A stretch of DNA of 64,000 nt from an uncultured Tenacibaculum sp. (GCA_947504185.1 CANNGJ010000002.1:184496-248495); one strand, 5' to 3'; shown: positions 35,310-43,470, counted from the stretch's first letter. Translations and numbers: made by a program. The notes: generated by a model not told the origin, from the letters alone.

Positions 35310-36855
35310 AACTGAATTAAAAGCAGCTATAGAAGAGTTTAACCGCAGGTGCAAGTTTATTAAAGAAGCTACTTACGAAGGACTTTTTAAAGAGACTGCC
35401 GAAGAGCAAGAAGCACGAATAAAAATGCTTTTAAAACCAGAAAACTACACCAAGTTTTTTGACTATTACTACGGTATGGGTACACCTATTCCATTAGCGG
35501 ACGCTCCCTGTGCGGACTTTCATCAATCAAGTTACGAAAGTGCATTCCATAACCCTTGGATTGTTCAGCTACGTATGTGGTTTAGAGGGGCAGCCAAATC
35601 TATACATACTAACGTAGGTAATTTTACGCATTTAAAAGAAAACGACGAGCTTAGTTTTGGGTTACTTATCGGTCAAAATGAAGACCATGCTAAACGCCTT
35701 TTAGGGGATATACAAGGGCATTTAATGAGTAACGAACGTTATATAAAAGATTTTGGCACACAGTTCTCGTATGGTAGTTGGGCGGATGGTAATTTCGAGT
35801 GTCAAGACGGAACATTTTTTAAAGGTTTAGGAATAGACCAACCTTTTAGAGGGTTGAGAAATGGAGCTAATAGAGTAGATGGTGTTTCTTTAGATGATGT
35901 TGAAGACCGTAAAATAGCTAAGAACAAAGAGCGTGTAAAAGAACGTGGCGAAAAAATTACAGGAGACGTTGTAAAGGCTTTTGGTAAAAAAAGAGGACGT
36001 TTAATTGTTCCTAATAATTACATCGTTAAAAACGGGTTGCTAGATTATATCATGCATGAAATGAAAGACAACCCTAATTTAGAAATTAGTAGGGTTGACC
36101 TTTCAGATAAAGACGGGAATCCTACTTGGAAAGAACGTTACACCAAAGAAGATGTTAAAAATATCAATCAACGTACCGATTATTACACTAGCCAAAGAGA
36201 AGACTATAACAACCCCATAGAAAAAGGTAAACGTTTTAAAGAAGAGTGGATACGTTTTAGAGAAATTCCTAAAAATGTTGTTTGGGAAGCTCTTTTAAGT
36301 TACTGGGATTTATCCTATACCGCCAATGGAGATTATAAAGCTTGTGCTATTATAGGTGTATATAAAGGTACTATGTATGTACTTGATGTTTTCTGTAGGC
36401 GTTGCGATATAAGCGAGGCTATGACATGGCATTATGAAACTATGAAACGCTATGCAAAAGAAGGTTTAAAACCTATTTGTTACTATGATGCTACCGCAGC
36501 ACAAAAAGCCGTTTACAATCCAATATTTATACAGTACGCAGCAGCTTATAATTTTTACGAAATGCCTATGGCTGACCTTAGCCAAAGAGTAGATAAACAT
36601 TTACGTATAGATGCTACACTTACCAATGTATTATTTAATGGTACGCTGGTGTTTTCAGCAGATTTAAAAGACACGCCAGATATGGAAGCTGCAACGGTAC
36701 AGCTTTTAAGTTTTGAAAAAGGCACAAGATTACCCGACGATTTTCCAGACGCATTAGAAAGTGCTGTACGTAAAACACAGGTATACGCCATAGACCTTGG
36801 CGAAGGAAACTGGAGCAACCCTATGATAGTGCAACGAAAAAGAGGCGGATTTTAA
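35302..36855 (+). CDS. Terminase large subunit
   Basis: This 517-residue packaging ATPase and nuclease fits Mu gp28-like terminases. The Walker A-like loop is MWFRGAAKSIHT at about residue 95 (a deviant, short P-loop), and Walker B is VDGVSLDDVED at about 195. The C-terminal RNase H-like nuclease has acidic motifs in SYWDLSYTANGDYKACAIIG, CYYDATAAQ and DDFPDALESAV. It cuts and pumps DNA; Mu-like phages package by headful with flanking host DNA. It is followed by portal-side genes. Confidence 0.92.
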   Translation: MTKTELKAAIEEFNRRCKFIKEATYEGLFKETAEEQEARIKMLLKPENYTKFFDYYYGMGTPIPLADAPCADFHQSSYESAFHNPWIVQLRMWFRGAAKSIHTNVGNFTHLKENDELSFGLLIGQNEDHAKRLLGDIQGHLMSNERYIKDFGTQFSYGSWADGNFECQDGTFFKGLGIDQPFRGLRNGANRVDGVSLDDVEDRKIAKNKERVKERGEKITGDVVKAFGKKRGRLIVPNNYIVKNGLLDYIMHEMKDNPNLEISRVDLSDKDGNPTWKERYTKEDVKNINQRTDYYTSQREDYNNPIEKGKRFKEEWIRFREIPKNVVWEALLSYWDLSYTANGDYKACAIIGVYKGTMYVLDVFCRRCDISEAMTWHYETMKRYAKEGLKPICYYDATAAQKAVYNPIFIQYAAAYNFYEMPMADLSQRVDKHLRIDATLTNVLFNGTLVFSADLKDTPDMEAATVQLLSFEKGTRLPDDFPDALESAVRKTQVYAIDLGEGNWSNPMIVQRKRGGF

Positions 36856-36866
36856 AAACAAATATA

Positions 36867-37322
36867 ATGAGTGTACGAAAAGAATTATACAATGCATTAG
36901 CTAGTAAACTAGAGCAAGTAGGTATTAAGACTGTAGACCTATACAAAGGACAATTATCTGGTGCTAACGAAGATTATCCTACTAACTTTCCTGCTGGGTA
37001 TATTTCCATAAGTAATATAAAATGGGAAGATATGACAATGGGGGCTAAAGAGGGAAACGCTTTTGTAAAAATATATCTCTTTTTCAATAAAGGTGGCGAT
37101 ACTTTTATAGGAGCAGCAGATAAAGAGGAAACCTTAAAAATACTTGACACACAAGAAGATGTTATAGAAGAAATTGAAGGTATAGAAGGTAATTTATTCA
37201 CTCCATTAAGTCAAACAGACGAAGACGACCAAACAGAGAGATATAAAAGACCTACTTACATTATAACTTTTGAAACTTTAGCATATAAACGAATTAAAAA
37301 ATTAGGCTATGTTCTTAACTAA
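36867..37322 (+). CDS. Head-tail or tail completion protein candidate
   Basis: This 151-residue protein has a mixed fold (VRKELYNALASKLEQVGIKT, then NAFVKIYLFFNKGGDTF) and an acidic middle. The place between terminase and the DUF1320-like gene suggests a gp37- or tail-completion-like protein. The family is not recognised with certainty. It overlaps the next gene by 14 bases. Confidence 0.55.
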   Translation: MSVRKELYNALASKLEQVGIKTVDLYKGQLSGANEDYPTNFPAGYISISNIKWEDMTMGAKEGNAFVKIYLFFNKGGDTFIGAADKEETLKILDTQEDVIEEIEGIEGNLFTPLSQTDEDDQTERYKRPTYIITFETLAYKRIKKLGYVLN

Positions 37323-37731
37323 AGACGAATTAAAAACCGCAGGAGTACCAGAAATAATAGCAAAAGTTACTAACGGGGATGACACTATTATAACAACGGT
37401 AATAGAAGAAAGTATAGACGATATGAAAGGCTACCTAAATGCCAATTTTGATGCTGTAGCTATTTTTAATACTACTGGAGACGATAGAAATAAAACAGTA
37501 TTGAAGTACCTTAAAAAAATTGTGATTTACGAATTATACAAGAGAAAAGGAAACCTTTTAGATGATGACACTATAACTAGTTATGATGATGCTATGGCGT
37601 GGTTAAAGAATGTTGCAAAAGGTATTATTAGTCCACATAATTTACCTGCTAAATCCCCTGGAGAAAATAGCACAAGTGGAGACGGTTTTATAAAGTTTGG
37701 TTCTAACACAAAATACCCTACAGGCTACTAA
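37309..37731 (+). CDS. Mu gp36-like head protein (DUF1320)
   Basis: This 140-residue protein has the DUF1320 pattern: an N-terminal LTKDELKTAGVPEIIAKVTN, a helical part with VIEESIDDMKGYLNANFD, and LKYLKKIVIYELYKRKGN, then a C-terminal SYDDAMAWLKNVAKGII. In Mu this family forms part of the head-tail connector. It abuts the gpG-like gene, the stop and start sharing one base. Confidence 0.8.
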   Translation: MFLTKDELKTAGVPEIIAKVTNGDDTIITTVIEESIDDMKGYLNANFDAVAIFNTTGDDRNKTVLKYLKKIVIYELYKRKGNLLDDDTITSYDDAMAWLKNVAKGIISPHNLPAKSPGENSTSGDGFIKFGSNTKYPTGY

Positions 37732-38222
37732 TGGATAACCTAGCAAAAGATTTAAAAAAACAAGCCCAAGAGCTAGAAGAGTTCTTAGCTAATGATGCTT
37801 TAGATATTATAGAAGTAGAAGGGTTAAACCATATCGAAGAGGCTTTCGACAATGAAGGTTTTACCGATAGTTCTTTAGAGAAATGGAAACCTAGAAAAAC
37901 TACTAATAAGCGAGGTAGAGATATTACTAGGTACAAAACAAATCGTAGAGGGAAAGCAGGGCAATTAAGCCAATACGGTAGACAAAATAAAGGTAGAGCC
38001 ATTTTAACTGGGCATGATACAGGAGGTAATAAACTCCGTCATAGTTATAGAGCTGATAAGGTAAAAGACGGTATAGAATTTCACACAGATAAAGAATATG
38101 CAGAGCGTCATAATGAAGGAACAGACGGAATGCCAAAAAGACAACATATAGGCGAATCGGAAGCCCTTAACCAAAAGATACACAAAAAAGTAGAACAACA
38201 CTTAGATAAAATTTTAAAGTAA
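37731..38222 (+). CDS. Virion morphogenesis protein, Mu gpG-like
   Basis: This 163-residue basic protein fits the phage virion morphogenesis family (Mu gpG, tail completion). Seen are the N-terminal helices, LEKWKPRKTTNKRGRD, RAILTGHDTGGNKLRHSYR with an L-x-T-G-x-L/R pattern, and the C-terminal YAERHNEGTDGMPKRQHIG. It helps tail joining or head completion. It abuts the portal gene, sharing one base. Confidence 0.82.
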   Translation: MDNLAKDLKKQAQELEEFLANDALDIIEVEGLNHIEEAFDNEGFTDSSLEKWKPRKTTNKRGRDITRYKTNRRGKAGQLSQYGRQNKGRAILTGHDTGGNKLRHSYRADKVKDGIEFHTDKEYAERHNEGTDGMPKRQHIGESEALNQKIHKKVEQHLDKILK

Positions 38223-39415
38223 TGAGTACACCACCTTTAGAAATAAACGGAACGCTTTTAGAAGAAAGTAACCCAGTACAATTAAGCCAAAAAGCACAAA
38301 GCTTAGTATTAGACTTGGTACGCCAATCGCATTCGGTGTACCGTAAAGAAATTAGCCATTATCAACGTGCTAGAATGGCAAGACTAAGTAAAGAGAATCC
38401 ACGTACTAATTTACAACAAGCCGTTTATAAAGATGCAATGTTAGACACGCATCTATCAGCGGTTGCAGAAAATAGGATTTTACGTGTTCAAAATAAGCGT
38501 TTTGTAATTATAGACGATAAAGGAATAACCAACCCAGATAAAAGCCAGTTTATTGCTAAAAAATGGTTTTCTGACACGATTCGTTATGTAATGGAAAGTG
38601 TTTTATACGAATACTCTTTAATACAACTTGTTAAAGATAAAGGCGAAATTACTGGAGTTAACAACGTTCCTAGAGAGCATGTAATACCAAATAAAGCCAT
38701 CGTAGTTAAAAACGTATACGACGATAAAGGTTTAGATATAACTGCTTTTCCAGACGATTTACTATTTGCTAAACTATACAACGGTTATGGTCTTTTAGAA
38801 AAAGCTGTGCCACTTACTATTTTAAAGCGTCATAGTTGGGCTAGTTGGGATGAGTTCGAGCAAGTTTTTGGAATGCCTATTCGTATTGCCAAATTAGGTA
38901 CTATGAGCGACAAGGTTAAAAACGAGGTTGCCTCTTGGTTAGAATCTATGGGTACTGCTTCGTACGGAGTATTTCCGCAATTTGCCGACATTGAAATAAA
39001 AGAAGCAAACAATAGAGACGCTTTTAATGTATTCTTTAAAAAGATTGAAGCAGTAGACACACAAAACTCTATTTTAGTTAATGGGCAAACTATGACCGTG
39101 CAAGATGGTTCTAGCCATAGCCAAGCAACCGTACACCAAAAAACAGAAGGAGAAATAACAGAAGCCGACTTAAAAAATGTGTTGTTCTGGATAAACGACA
39201 CTTTAGTACCTGCTATGCGTCGCATTGGTTACCCTATTAGTGAAAATGAACGCATCGGAGTTGAGAGAGTTACGAACCCTGTTGAAAAAATGAAAACAGA
39301 CGAAAAGCTAATGCAAAACGGCTATCGTTTAAGTAAAGATTACATCGAGCGTGTATATGGAGTAGAATTAGAAGAAACACCAGATAATACCGAGGACAAC
39401 GAAAAAAAGAACTAA
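38222..39415 (+). CDS. Portal protein, DUF935 (Mu gp29-like)
   Basis: This 397-residue portal protein forms the ring through which DNA enters and leaves the head. DUF935 features include DAMLDTHLSAVAENRILRVQ, the stretch around FDIVPREHV-like NNVPREHVIPNKAIVVKN, and LKRHSWASWDEFEQVFGMPI. The C-terminal crown is acidic. It is shorter than Mu gp29 (about 500) but complete in the core. Confidence 0.9.
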   Translation: MSTPPLEINGTLLEESNPVQLSQKAQSLVLDLVRQSHSVYRKEISHYQRARMARLSKENPRTNLQQAVYKDAMLDTHLSAVAENRILRVQNKRFVIIDDKGITNPDKSQFIAKKWFSDTIRYVMESVLYEYSLIQLVKDKGEITGVNNVPREHVIPNKAIVVKNVYDDKGLDITAFPDDLLFAKLYNGYGLLEKAVPLTILKRHSWASWDEFEQVFGMPIRIAKLGTMSDKVKNEVASWLESMGTASYGVFPQFADIEIKEANNRDAFNVFFKKIEAVDTQNSILVNGQTMTVQDGSSHSQATVHQKTEGEITEADLKNVLFWINDTLVPAMRRIGYPISENERIGVERVTNPVEKMKTDEKLMQNGYRLSKDYIERVYGVELEETPDNTEDNEKKN

Positions 39416-39426
39416 AGGCACTTGAC

Positions 39427-40569
39427 TTGTTTTACCGTTCTAAGTGTTGCGACGGTGTAAACACTCATACGTTGAGTGCCGAAGACTACCCCAAAATAAA
39501 TAAAGCTACAATAGAAGATTTATTAAAGAAAATCCACAGTAAAACTCCTGTAGATAAAAAGCAGTTGTTAAATGAAACAAAAAGTATTTTTTCTGGAGCT
39601 GTTACTAAAGGATATACCAAAACTTTAAATAAAGTTGCTTTTAACTCTCCAGACTTTATAATGCTTAATGAATTGCATTATAATGTAGGGGTATTTGCAG
39701 CTTTTAAAAACCACGACCAAATAACCGAGCTGGTAAAACTCTTAAAAGATAATGAAGGGAAATTACGTGCATGGAGTGAGTTTAAAACAGCAGCTTTAAA
39801 ACTAAATGAAAAGTATAATACAAGATGGTTAAAGGTAGAGTACGACCAAGCCTTAACAAGTGCTAGAGCAGCAAGACGCTGGCAAGATTTTCAGCGAACA
39901 AAACATATATACCCAAATTTAGAATATATAGCTATAAATGACGATAGAACTAGAGCTTTACATAAAAAGTGGCATGGAATTGTTTTACCAATAGACCATG
40001 TTTTTTGGCGTACTCATTACACACCTAACGATTATGGTTGTCGTTGTATCGTTCGTAGAACTAGCAAACCAGTAAACACTAAAGGATATAATGTAGAAGA
40101 CATGCCAGACCTACCACCACAATTTAATCAAAATGTAGGTTTAACAGGTAAAGTGTATTCTAACGAGCATCCATATTATAAAACAACCAATTACAAACAA
40201 GTGGCTACATTTGCTAAAAACGCATTGGTACGTTGGCAGACACAAACGTATTTTAAGCAGCTTAAAAACACTTTTAAGAAGCCTATAAAAACACAAATAG
40301 GAAAAGTAACTATTTTAAATAAAGGAATTAAAGAAGCTTTAAGTCAGCCACATAAAAATGCTTACCTTAAAAACAATCTACTATTAAAATTAGATGATAT
40401 TTTAAACAAGGCATATTATATTAAATCTAGCGACCCAAAAAGGTTAACAGACTACTACAAGAAGTACCATTATTTACGTATTGAGAATTTTAACGATATG
40501 GTAATTGTTTTGAGAGAAGACCCTAAAGGAAAGTTGTTTTTTTATTCGATAGTAGACCAAATAAAATAG
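39427..40569 (+). CDS. Minor head protein (Mu gpF-like) with C-terminal nuclease-like domain
   Basis: This 380-residue protein starts at TTG 39427. Residues about 100-215 form the phage head morphogenesis domain with LTSARAARRWQDFQ, DDRTRALHKKWHGIV and the Cys pair region HYTPNDYGCRCIVRR. The C-terminal 95 residues (from KTQIGKVTILNKGIKEAL to KGKLFFYSIVDQIK) resemble PBECR-type nuclease domains (barnase, EndoU, colicin E5/D, RelE-like), which phages carry on head proteins and inject with DNA. A conserved His in SQPHKNAYLKN and the final strands fit, but the call is by pattern. The stop TAG lies inside a large hairpin. Confidence 0.8.
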   Translation: MFYRSKCCDGVNTHTLSAEDYPKINKATIEDLLKKIHSKTPVDKKQLLNETKSIFSGAVTKGYTKTLNKVAFNSPDFIMLNELHYNVGVFAAFKNHDQITELVKLLKDNEGKLRAWSEFKTAALKLNEKYNTRWLKVEYDQALTSARAARRWQDFQRTKHIYPNLEYIAINDDRTRALHKKWHGIVLPIDHVFWRTHYTPNDYGCRCIVRRTSKPVNTKGYNVEDMPDLPPQFNQNVGLTGKVYSNEHPYYKTTNYKQVATFAKNALVRWQTQTYFKQLKNTFKKPIKTQIGKVTILNKGIKEALSQPHKNAYLKNNLLLKLDDILNKAYYIKSSDPKRLTDYYKKYHYLRIENFNDMVIVLREDPKGKLFFYSIVDQIK

Positions 40570-40633
40570 TAAAACCCTAAAGCCATTGCCTTGATAGATT
40601 CAGTCTATTAGGAACTACACTTTAGAGTTTTAC
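40569..40633 (+). terminator. Large stem-loop closing the packaging operon
   Basis: GTAAAACCCTAAAG (40569-40582) pairs with CTTTAGAGTTTTAC (40620-40633) at 13 of 14 positions, around a 37-base loop with a smaller inner hairpin (TAGATTCAGTCTA). It starts at the last base of the head protein stop. It likely ends or protects the rightward late transcript. Confidence 0.55.
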
Positions 40634-40667
40634 TATTACAAAGATAATTAATATTTTCTATACTGCT

Positions 40668-40892
40668 TTATTGGTCTTTTTTTGAAGAAATAGATTCTAA
40701 TAAACTCCATTCATTGTTAGAGAATTTAACATCAGAATAAATACGTTTATCATTCTCTATAAAATCAACTCCTTCTACATCTTTTATATATGATATATAT
40801 TTAGTCAATAATGTTAGTAAATCTACTGGTGCATCTGTTCCTGCAAATAAATTGTAAAATTCATCCCAAGAGTTTAAATCCTTTTTATTCAT
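40668..40892 (-). CDS. Small phage protein, 74 aa
   Basis: This small acidic helical protein starts MNKKDLNSWDEFYNLF and ends LLESISSKKDQ. It lies 12 bases downstream of the small HTH gene on the same strand, so the two form one unit. No family is recognised. It could be an anti-repressor or a second regulator, which is unsupported by motifs. Confidence 0.55.
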   Translation of the reverse strand: MNKKDLNSWDEFYNLFAGTDAPVDLLTLLTKYISYIKDVEGVDFIENDKRIYSDVKFSNNEWSLLESISSKKDQ

Positions 40893-40904
40893 ATAACAAA
40901 TATA

Positions 40905-41096
40905 CTAAACTGCTTTATCGTAGGCAGCTTCATTGTTTAAAATTGCTTGTATGGTACGTTTGCTTATGTAAAATTCATAAGAAAGCTCTTCTAAATAAGC
41001 TTCATATTTCCAACGTGGATGCTTAGTAGAGAGTTGCCCGAAACGTTTTTTTACGTTTTTGTTACGTAATATTATAAGTGTAGAATTTCTCGCCAT
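40905..41096 (-). CDS. Small helix-turn-helix regulator, 63 aa
   Basis: This 63-residue basic protein has a predicted HTH in the C-terminal half (YLEELSYEFYISKRTIQAILN). It has an excellent promoter of its own (-33 TTG, 20-base spacer, TACATTTG) and lies between early genes and late operons, the place of the middle or late regulators Mor and C in Mu. It is much smaller than Mor or C (about 130-140). I consider it the best candidate activator of the symmetric late promoter, by inference only. Confidence 0.65.
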   Translation of the reverse strand: MARNSTLIILRNKNVKKRFGQLSTKHPRWKYEAYLEELSYEFYISKRTIQAILNNEAAYDKAV

Positions 41097-41104
41097 AGTT
41101 AATA

Positions 41105-41198
41105 CAAATGTAAGTAAGCCAATTTAATAACACAACACGATTTTTTTTAGTTAATACGGTTATCCGTAAAGTTTTAAAATGGTATTGTAATAGCTTTG
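41105..41198. promoter_or_regulatory. Divergent promoters with a palindromic operator
   Basis: Minus strand: TTG at 41133-41135, 20 bases, TACATTTG at 41105-41112, driving the HTH gene. Plus strand: TAGCTTTG at 41191-41198, driving the 56-residue gene at 41227. Between them is a perfect palindrome TACGGTTATCCGTA at 41155-41168, about 20 bases upstream of both promoter elements, a likely regulator-binding site. Confidence 0.65.
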
Positions 41199-41226
41199 AA
41201 ATTGAATTTAAAAACCATTTAAAACA

Positions 41227-41397
41227 ATGATGCAAGAAGCAATTAAAAATTTAAGCAATTTATACGAGTTATTTCCCTTTGTAGAAAATATAAGTGTAAA
41301 AAAAGGAAACTTAATAGAAATAACTGTTAAAGGTAACAACCACATTTTTACGATTAATGAAACGGTAAAACTCTTAGAGTGGTTAGAAAGCCAATAA
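41227..41397 (+). CDS. Small phage protein, 56 aa
   Basis: This short acidic protein starts MMQEAIKNLSNLYELFPF and ends KLLEWLESQ. It has its own promoter and a strong terminator, so it is an independent unit opposite to the HTH gene. The start is at the first of two ATGs; the second is equally possible. No family is recognised. Confidence 0.6.
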   Translation: MMQEAIKNLSNLYELFPFVENISVKKGNLIEITVKGNNHIFTINETVKLLEWLESQ

Positions 41398-41427
41398 AAA
41401 AGCCACTCAAAATGAGTGGCTTTTTTT
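41397..41427. terminator. Bidirectional terminator
   Basis: AGCCACTC pairs with GAGTGGCT around a five-base loop, with A residues before and a seven-T run after. It ends the 56-residue gene and can end leftward transcripts as well. Between here and 41509 no complete gene is seen. Confidence 0.9.
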
Positions 41428-41508
41428 ATTGGTTGGCTACTGGCGATCTTAATGGGTATTTCGGGGTTTCAGATTTCCAACCTACTACTACAAACCCTTT
41501 TTCGTGCT

Positions 41509-41679
41509 TTAAAGATTCAAATTTACAATTTCTTGTTTTAATAAAATTATAATTCCGTTTCTTATAGTTCCATAAGTAACATACTTTTTACCATAGGCTA
41601 CAGTTTCTTCTTTTATTAATTCAGATTTTTGAAAATCCTCAAATTTATAGTCATGATAATCAATTTCTGGTAATACCAT
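41509..41679 (-). CDS. Small phage protein, 56 aa
   Basis: I choose the ATG at 41679 (MVLPEIDYHDYKFEDFQKSE), which follows the stop of the upstream damaged gene by 11 bases. A start 60 bases further up would overlap that gene. The C-terminus (IRNGIIILLKQEIVNLNL) is hydrophobic. No family is recognised. A second frame ending at about 41424 (VVVGWKSETPKYPLRSPV) looks protein-like but lacks a start. Confidence 0.5.
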   Translation of the reverse strand: MVLPEIDYHDYKFEDFQKSELIKEETVAYGKKYVTYGTIRNGIIILLKQEIVNLNL

Positions 41680-41690
41680 TTCGACAAAAA

Positions 41691-41970
41691 TTAATCTTCT
41701 TCTATTAGCTCTGATAGTTCTATATCTCCATCCAACCAACTTAGAGCCTGTAAAGCATTTTGAGTTATATAGTTTGGCTCATCATCATCGCTATACTCTT
41801 CTCCCCACAACTCAACTATATCCTCTTCGTCCATATTCTCATCAATAGTTTGTATTTGTGCCTCGATTGCTTCATGGTTAGGGTCTCCAAAAAAACTATA
41901 TTCTGGTAGACTTTCTTTTTCGTTTCGTAATTTTTTAATTGCCTGTTTTTTTTTCTTCTTGTGTTCTCAT
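41691..41970 (-). pseudogene. Small acidic protein gene, frameshifted at an A9 run
   Basis: The ATG at 41968-41970 opens MRTQEEKK and then meets a run of nine A residues, after which this frame stops (TGN, stop). The neighbouring frame reads on without a break (KQAIKKLRNEKESLPEYSFF through DEEDIVELWGEEYSDDDEP to LSELIEED) to a TAA at 41691. One A fewer would join the two parts. The gene is therefore frameshifted, or read by slippage on the A run, or the run length is a sequencing error. A restart at MDEEDIVELW (47 residues) is possible. Confidence 0.65.
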
Positions 41971-41976
41971 TTTAAA

Positions 41977-42231
41977 TTATTTTATTTTCACTTCTTTTAA
42001 ACCTAATATTACATAGTCCTTATCTAGCCCATATTGACCTCCTTTAAGTAAGTAGACTACTTTTCTAAATATACCTTCTCTGTTTTGCCAATCTTCTTTT
42101 GGATATTCTTTCAAATGAAGTATATCATTAATTTGATAGTTTCTGTCGTTCTTTCTAATTTCAAATACTTTTCGATTAAAATATAAATCATCATAGAAAG
42201 GTTGTTTTACTTTCTATTCGTGTACTCTCAT
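41977..42231 (-). pseudogene. DUF3850-like (ASCH-type) gene with an in-frame amber codon
   Basis: The ATG at 42229-42231 gives MRVHE followed by TAG at 42214-42216, after which the frame continues for 78 codons with a clear DUF3850 pattern: FNRKVFEIRKNDRNYQINDI, then VVYLLKGGQYGLDKDYVILG. In this family the N-terminus reads HEL, so the TAG stands where Leu is expected (TTG to TAG is one change). No other start is available. The family has a PUA-like ASCH fold thought to bind RNA. It follows the nucleoid-associated gene by 11 bases. Confidence 0.75.
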
Positions 42232-42242
42232 AAATTATATTA

Positions 42243-43298
42243 TTACTTTTCAGCGTTAAAAAACACTTTGTAAAACTTCATCTTTTTAACTTCATCATAA
42301 CCTTGCTCTAGGTAATCTGTAACCGCATCGGGTGCGTCTACATCAACTTTAATTTGTATATGAGTATCTAACTTAATTTCAGTTTTAAACTTGGTTTTTT
42401 CCTTTTTTAACACTACATCTGATACCTCAAAATTGTTACGTATAAGTACATCGTTAAGCTTTTCAAAATGCTTTTTATAATCTTCAAATAAGTGCTTGTG
42501 CTTATCGTCTTCGAAAACTTCATCTTTAAAGTTAGCATAATCTATACTTTCATGTTCTTTAAAGTAATCTACTGTGTTTGCTAAGAAAGTTCCTTGCTCT
42601 TGTTTTCCGTATTCCGGTTTTAAAACTTCTTCCGAAAACTCCTTACATAATTCTAAATAGTTTTGTGTATGTAAATTTCTATCATCGGCAAACTTTACAC
42701 TTAAAAAATTTTTTACCCAATATTGAGCATCGTAATTATTGTTATCCACGGAAAGAACTACAGTACCTTCTACATCTGAACTATTTAAAATTAAGCAACC
42801 TTTATCTAGCTTTTTGGTAGAAATACCTTTTTGCACTACTACATCAAAATTATTATGGTCTAAGAAAGTTTGTAAGAAGTCTACTTTACTTTCAATTTTA
42901 AAAATCCCTACAGCTTCGGTAAGCACATCTTTATACTCAATACCTTCAAAATAAACTACTAATACATCTCCTGTTTTGATTTGAGCCGAATTAGATTGCT
43001 CGTATAAGTGATTTACAATATTTATAGAATTTTCTATAAATGCTGTATCTCTATCGTCTTCAAAAACATTTGTAGCGTATTTATTAAGTTCATTTAATCT
43101 AGTGTCCGCATGGTGGCTAAAACGATAACTTTGGGCTAAATTGCTAAATGGCTTTAACAAAAAAGGTAGTAATATTTCATAACTCGCCTCGTCAAATCGG
43201 ACTAACTCTTCCGAAAAAGCATTCTGCCCACTATTGTATTTATTTGCTACTTTATGAATAATACATTTACTAATTTCTGTACGTGTTCTTTTAATCAT
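42243..43298 (-). CDS. Nucleoid-associated protein, NA37/NdpA family
   Basis: This 351-residue protein fits the 37-kDa nucleoid-associated family: an N-terminal part with IIHKVANKYNSGQNAFSEEL, a middle with GDVLVVYFEGIEYKDVLTEAVGI split by the residue limit into GDVLVVYFEG and the following acidic stretch, and a C-terminal helical part ending KMKFYKVFFNAEK. Family members bind bacterial chromosomal DNA. It is unusual to find this in the early region of a transposable phage. It could shape the phage genome for transposition, protect it, or regulate. It is likely in the leftward early transcript. Confidence 0.8.
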   Translation of the reverse strand: MIKRTRTEISKCIIHKVANKYNSGQNAFSEELVRFDEASYEILLPFLLKPFSNLAQSYRFSHHADTRLNELNKYATNVFEDDRDTAFIENSINIVNHLYEQSNSAQIKTGDVLVVYFEGIEYKDVLTEAVGIFKIESKVDFLQTFLDHNNFDVVVQKGISTKKLDKGCLILNSSDVEGTVVLSVDNNNYDAQYWVKNFLSVKFADDRNLHTQNYLELCKEFSEEVLKPEYGKQEQGTFLANTVDYFKEHESIDYANFKDEVFEDDKHKHLFEDYKKHFEKLNDVLIRNNFEVSDVVLKKEKTKFKTEIKLDTHIQIKVDVDAPDAVTDYLEQGYDEVKKMKFYKVFFNAEK

Positions 43299-43317
43299 TT
43301 TTCTATTGTTTTTAAGG

Positions 43318-43470
43318 TTAACTAATTCTTTTTATTACATGCTTTTCGCCTCCTACATATTCAAAATTTTGGCTTTTAAACTGTTTTGATTTTGTGAACT
43401 TATCTAATTCGCCTAAGTCTTCAAAGGCTATTAAGCCACCTACTTTTACTTGTATAAATTGTTGTTTCAT
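43318..43470 (-). CDS. Small phage protein, 50 aa
   Basis: This short gene reads MKQQFIQVKVGGLIAFEDLG at its start and ends HVIKRIS. It fits tightly between the helicase-loader-like gene (4 bases) and the nucleoid-associated gene (19 bases). The product looks like a small beta-alpha protein. No family is recognised. Confidence 0.55.
   Translation of the reverse strand: MKQQFIQVKVGGLIAFEDLGELDKFTKSKQFKSQNFEYVGGEKHVIKRIS

Noticed and set aside
41420..41509. Gene ending VVVGWKSETPKYPLRSPV
   Set aside because: The frame is protein-like but has no start codon and is bounded upstream by a stop; perhaps a remnant.
42214..42216. TAG recoding in this phage
   Set aside because: Other phage genes end at TAG (40567-40569, 29023-29025) and no suppressor tRNA is visible, so one amber is better explained as a mutation or error.
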